Assembly (NCBI GenBank): GCA_011053085.1
Contig: DSBE01000359.1
Location: 1 to 5,770 of the forward strand
Length of the DNA stretch: 5,770 bases
Direction of reading: 5' to 3'
Source: Chloroflexota bacterium
GTDB lineage: Bacteria > Chloroflexota > Anaerolineae > Anaerolineales > Anaerolineaceae
The notes under the pieces: model-generated
The model's input: only the letters and a program-made list of their open reading frames with translations
Databases searched by the model: none
Told to the model about the DNA's origin: nothing
Shown: positions 3,715-5,770 of the stretch, piece by piece
How the letters are laid out: every line of letters starts with the position of its first letter
Numbering within the stretch: position 1 is the first letter of the stretch
Made by a program: the position numbers and the translations under genes

Positions 3715-5770
3715 TCAGTCGATGGCAAAGGGCAGGCGTGCAGCAATGTGCCGGCTGGAGGTGCCGATCAGTGCTTCAAACTGCCCCGGTTCTGCCCGCC
3801 AGGCATTTTCCTGGGTGTCAAAGAATTGCAGATCCTGTGGTTGAATGGTCAATGTGATCGTTTTTGACTCTCCTCCCGTCAGATGCACCTTCTGAAACCC
3901 CTTCAATTCTTTTTCAGGCCGGAAAACAGAGCTTTCAACATCATGGATGTACAATTGCACCACCTCGGCACCGGCACGTTCGCCAGTGTTGGTGACGGTG
4001 ACAGTGACCTGCGCGACAGCATCGCCGGCATCTTGCGTCAGCGAAATGCCGCTTAATGCGAATTGTGTAAAGGTGAGGCCGAAACCAAAGGGGAACTGCG
4101 GTTCGATCTGCGCCGCGTCAAAGTGACGGTAACCAACTTCCAGCCCCTCTTCATAGGGCATTTGCCACACCTCACGTTTGGTGGGGTCGCCCTGTCCGAC
4201 TGACACACGCTTCAGGCTGAAGCTGGTTGGGTCATCGACGTAGTATTGCGTCGATGCAAAATCCTGCCAGCGTTTTGCCGTGGTGAAAGGCAGTTTGCCT
4301 GTTGGCGCTGCCATACCAAGCACAACTTTGGCAACCGCAGTACCGACGGTTTCACCAAGATAGAGCGAATGCAGCACAGCCGGCACCTGTTCGATCCAGG
4401 ATTCTGTTTCCACACCGCCGCCGACCGACAGCACCACCACCGTGTTGGGGTTGAGCGCCGCTACCTTGCGGATGAGGACATCCTGTTTTTCGGGCAGTTC
4501 CCAGGCGCGGTCATAACATTCTGCCTCTTCCCAGGTTGTGAATCCTGCGCACAAAATCACGGCATCCGCCCCGGCGATCTGGGCTTTCTCATCGGCTGTC
4601 AGGCGGTGGTTGCGGTAGGGAACCAACTCAACCGTGTAATCTTCTGCCAGCAGGCCAAAGCCCGTCAGAATATCGATCTTTTCAGGTGTATTAATGAAGC
4701 TGGAACCGCCGCCGCCGCTGGTGGTGTCGCGCGCAGTGCGCCCCATGATAACCAGGCGTTTGGCTTTTTCAGGCATTAATGGCAGGAGGGCGTTCTCATT
4801 TTTCAGCAGCACTATGCCTTCCATCGCCGCTTTTTCCGCCAGCGCCACATGCTCGGGAGTGTGAAGAGCAGCATCAGGATCCACCTGCGGCGAGTCATAC
4901 ACACCGCCCTTGAACAACGCTGTCAACAAGCGTGTCAGCGGCGCATCGATGTCTTTTTCGGTCAACTCACCATCCTGCAGCAGCGGGATGACCTTTTCAG
5001 TGTTGATCCATTTGCCGTCCGGCATTTCCAGATCCAGTCCGTTCTTAATCGGTCCCGCTGTCGAGTACAGACTGATCCAGTCTGAGATGACAAAACCTTC
5101 ATAACCCCATTCCTCGCGCAGGATCTCGGTCAACAGGTGACGGTTTTCGCTGGCGTAGGTGCCGTTGATCAGGTTATAAGCGCTCATCAGGCCTTTCGTA
5201 CCGCCCTCCTGCACCGCCATTCGAAACGCTGGCAGGTAAATTTCCCGTAAGGTGCGTTCATCCACCACAGAATCAGTCTTATGGCGATCATAATCTGAGT
5301 TGTTGCAAGCAAAATGTTTCACCGTGGTAATGACCCCTTTGGATTGCGCTCCGCGGATATAGGCAGACGCTATCTTACCCGCCAGGAAGGGGTCCTCGCC
5401 CATGTATTCAAAGTTGCGGCCGCAGGTAGGCACACGGTAAATGTTAACGCCCGGCCCCAGCAGGATCTTCACGCCCTTGGCACGGTATTCTTCTGCAATC
5501 ACCGCGCCAACTTCTTCAATCAACACCGGATTCCACGAGGCAGCCAGCGCCAGACCCGCCGGAAATGCCGTGCCGCCACCAAAACAGCGCACACCTGATG
5601 TGGCGTCACTGCACCACACACTGGGCAAGCCCAACCGCGGGATAGCTCGGATACCCATCCATTTGTAACCGCCCAACATACCGATTTTCTCATCGAGGGT
5701 CAGCTGTTCAATGATGTTATGGACGCGCTCTGCCACGGGCGCATCGCTGTCTGGCAGCCCCTGAAAATCA
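3715..5770 (-). CDS. Glycoside hydrolase family 3 protein, beta-glucosidase-like (partial, 5' end outside window)
   Basis: The visible frame covers 684 residues; numbering here starts at the GTG codon at 5736. Family 3 enzymes remove terminal beta-glucosyl (or xylosyl and related) residues from oligosaccharides by a retaining mechanism. The N-terminal TIM barrel contains LTLDEKIGML (12-21), CGRNFEYMGEDPF (105-117), TVKHFACNN (138-146), KTDS (153-156) and the nucleophile motif FVISDW (215-220, D219). The alpha/beta sandwich domain follows (about 305-480), with a segment EEAECYDRAWELP (403-415) that corresponds to the family's usual EGxDR-LP region but has Cys for Gly. A fibronectin III-like domain closes the protein (about 575-670). 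No PA14 insertion is present. The frame stays open upstream of 5736 with matching family residues (PDSDAPVAERV) and no SD precedes the GTG, so the true start lies beyond the window and any signal peptide cannot be judged. The substrate is inferred only. Confidence 0.95.
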   Translation of the reverse strand, partial: DFQGLPDSDAPVAERVHNIIEQLTLDEKIGMLGGYKWMGIRAIPRLGLPSVWCSDATSGVRCFGGGTAFPAGLALAASWNPVLIEEVGAVIAEEYRAKGVKILLGPGVNIYRVPTCGRNFEYMGEDPFLAGKIASAYIRGAQSKGVITTVKHFACNNSDYDRHKTDSVVDERTLREIYLPAFRMAVQEGGTKGLMSAYNLINGTYASENRHLLTEILREEWGYEGFVISDWISLYSTAGPIKNGLDLEMPDGKWINTEKVIPLLQDGELTEKDIDAPLTRLLTALFKGGVYDSPQVDPDAALHTPEHVALAEKAAMEGIVLLKNENALLPLMPEKAKRLVIMGRTARDTTSGGGGSSFINTPEKIDILTGFGLLAEDYTVELVPYRNHRLTADEKAQIAGADAVILCAGFTTWEEAECYDRAWELPEKQDVLIRKVAALNPNTVVVLSVGGGVETESWIEQVPAVLHSLYLGETVGTAVAKVVLGMAAPTGKLPFTTAKRWQDFASTQYYVDDPTSFSLKRVSVGQGDPTKREVWQMPYEEGLEVGYRHFDAAQIEPQFPFGFGLTFTQFALSGISLTQDAGDAVAQVTVTVTNTGERAGAEVVQLYIHDVESSVFRPEKELKGFQKVHLTGGESKTITLTIQPQDLQFFDTQENAWRAEPGQFEALIGTSSRHIAARLPFAID

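Noticed and set aside
5734..5736. GTG as the real start of the glycoside hydrolase
   Set aside because: No SD precedes it, the frame stays open to the window edge, and the upstream residues fit the family's N-terminal pattern.

Overview
This is a chromosomal stretch of a bacterium with moderate GC content. Strong AGGAG-type ribosome sites and a ClpC-type Clp ATPase beside RadA suggest a ClpC-bearing lineage; my guess is Chloroflexota (Anaerolineae-like) or a relative, but nothing visible settles this. I see no rRNA, tRNA, CRISPR array, insertion sequence or phage gene.

Layout, left to right. The window opens inside the 5' end of a minus-strand clpC-type gene (1-310), read leftwards off the edge. 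Its 173-bp upstream gap holds a strong SD that points to a GTG start, a hairpin with G-U wobbles, a 7-bp dyad and a weak promoter. Next is a complete minus-strand radA (484-1881). An 84-bp divergent gap separates radA from a small plus-strand membrane-protein gene (1966-2244), whose ATG lies where a perfect TATAAT box would start transcription, so it may be leaderless. That gene ends 4 bp from the stop of a convergent TauE/SafE (TSUP) permease gene (2249-3007, minus).

The roughly 700 bp between the permease and the last gene looks non-coding at normal ORF thresholds. It contains two tandem plus-strand small ORFs (3286-3369 and 3519-3602), each with a good SD and each encoding exactly 27 residues. 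The two peptides align without gaps with 10 identities and mostly conservative changes. A tight hairpin and a strong intrinsic terminator follow. This undescribed peptide pair is the most interesting content of the window.

The right end is a minus-strand family 3 glycoside hydrolase (3715 to past 5770), whose 5' end lies outside the window.

Functionally, RadA (branch migration in recombination) and ClpC (protein quality control) form a housekeeping and stress pair on one strand. The permease, the peptide pair and the beta-glucosidase-like enzyme look like independent units with no clear shared pathway.
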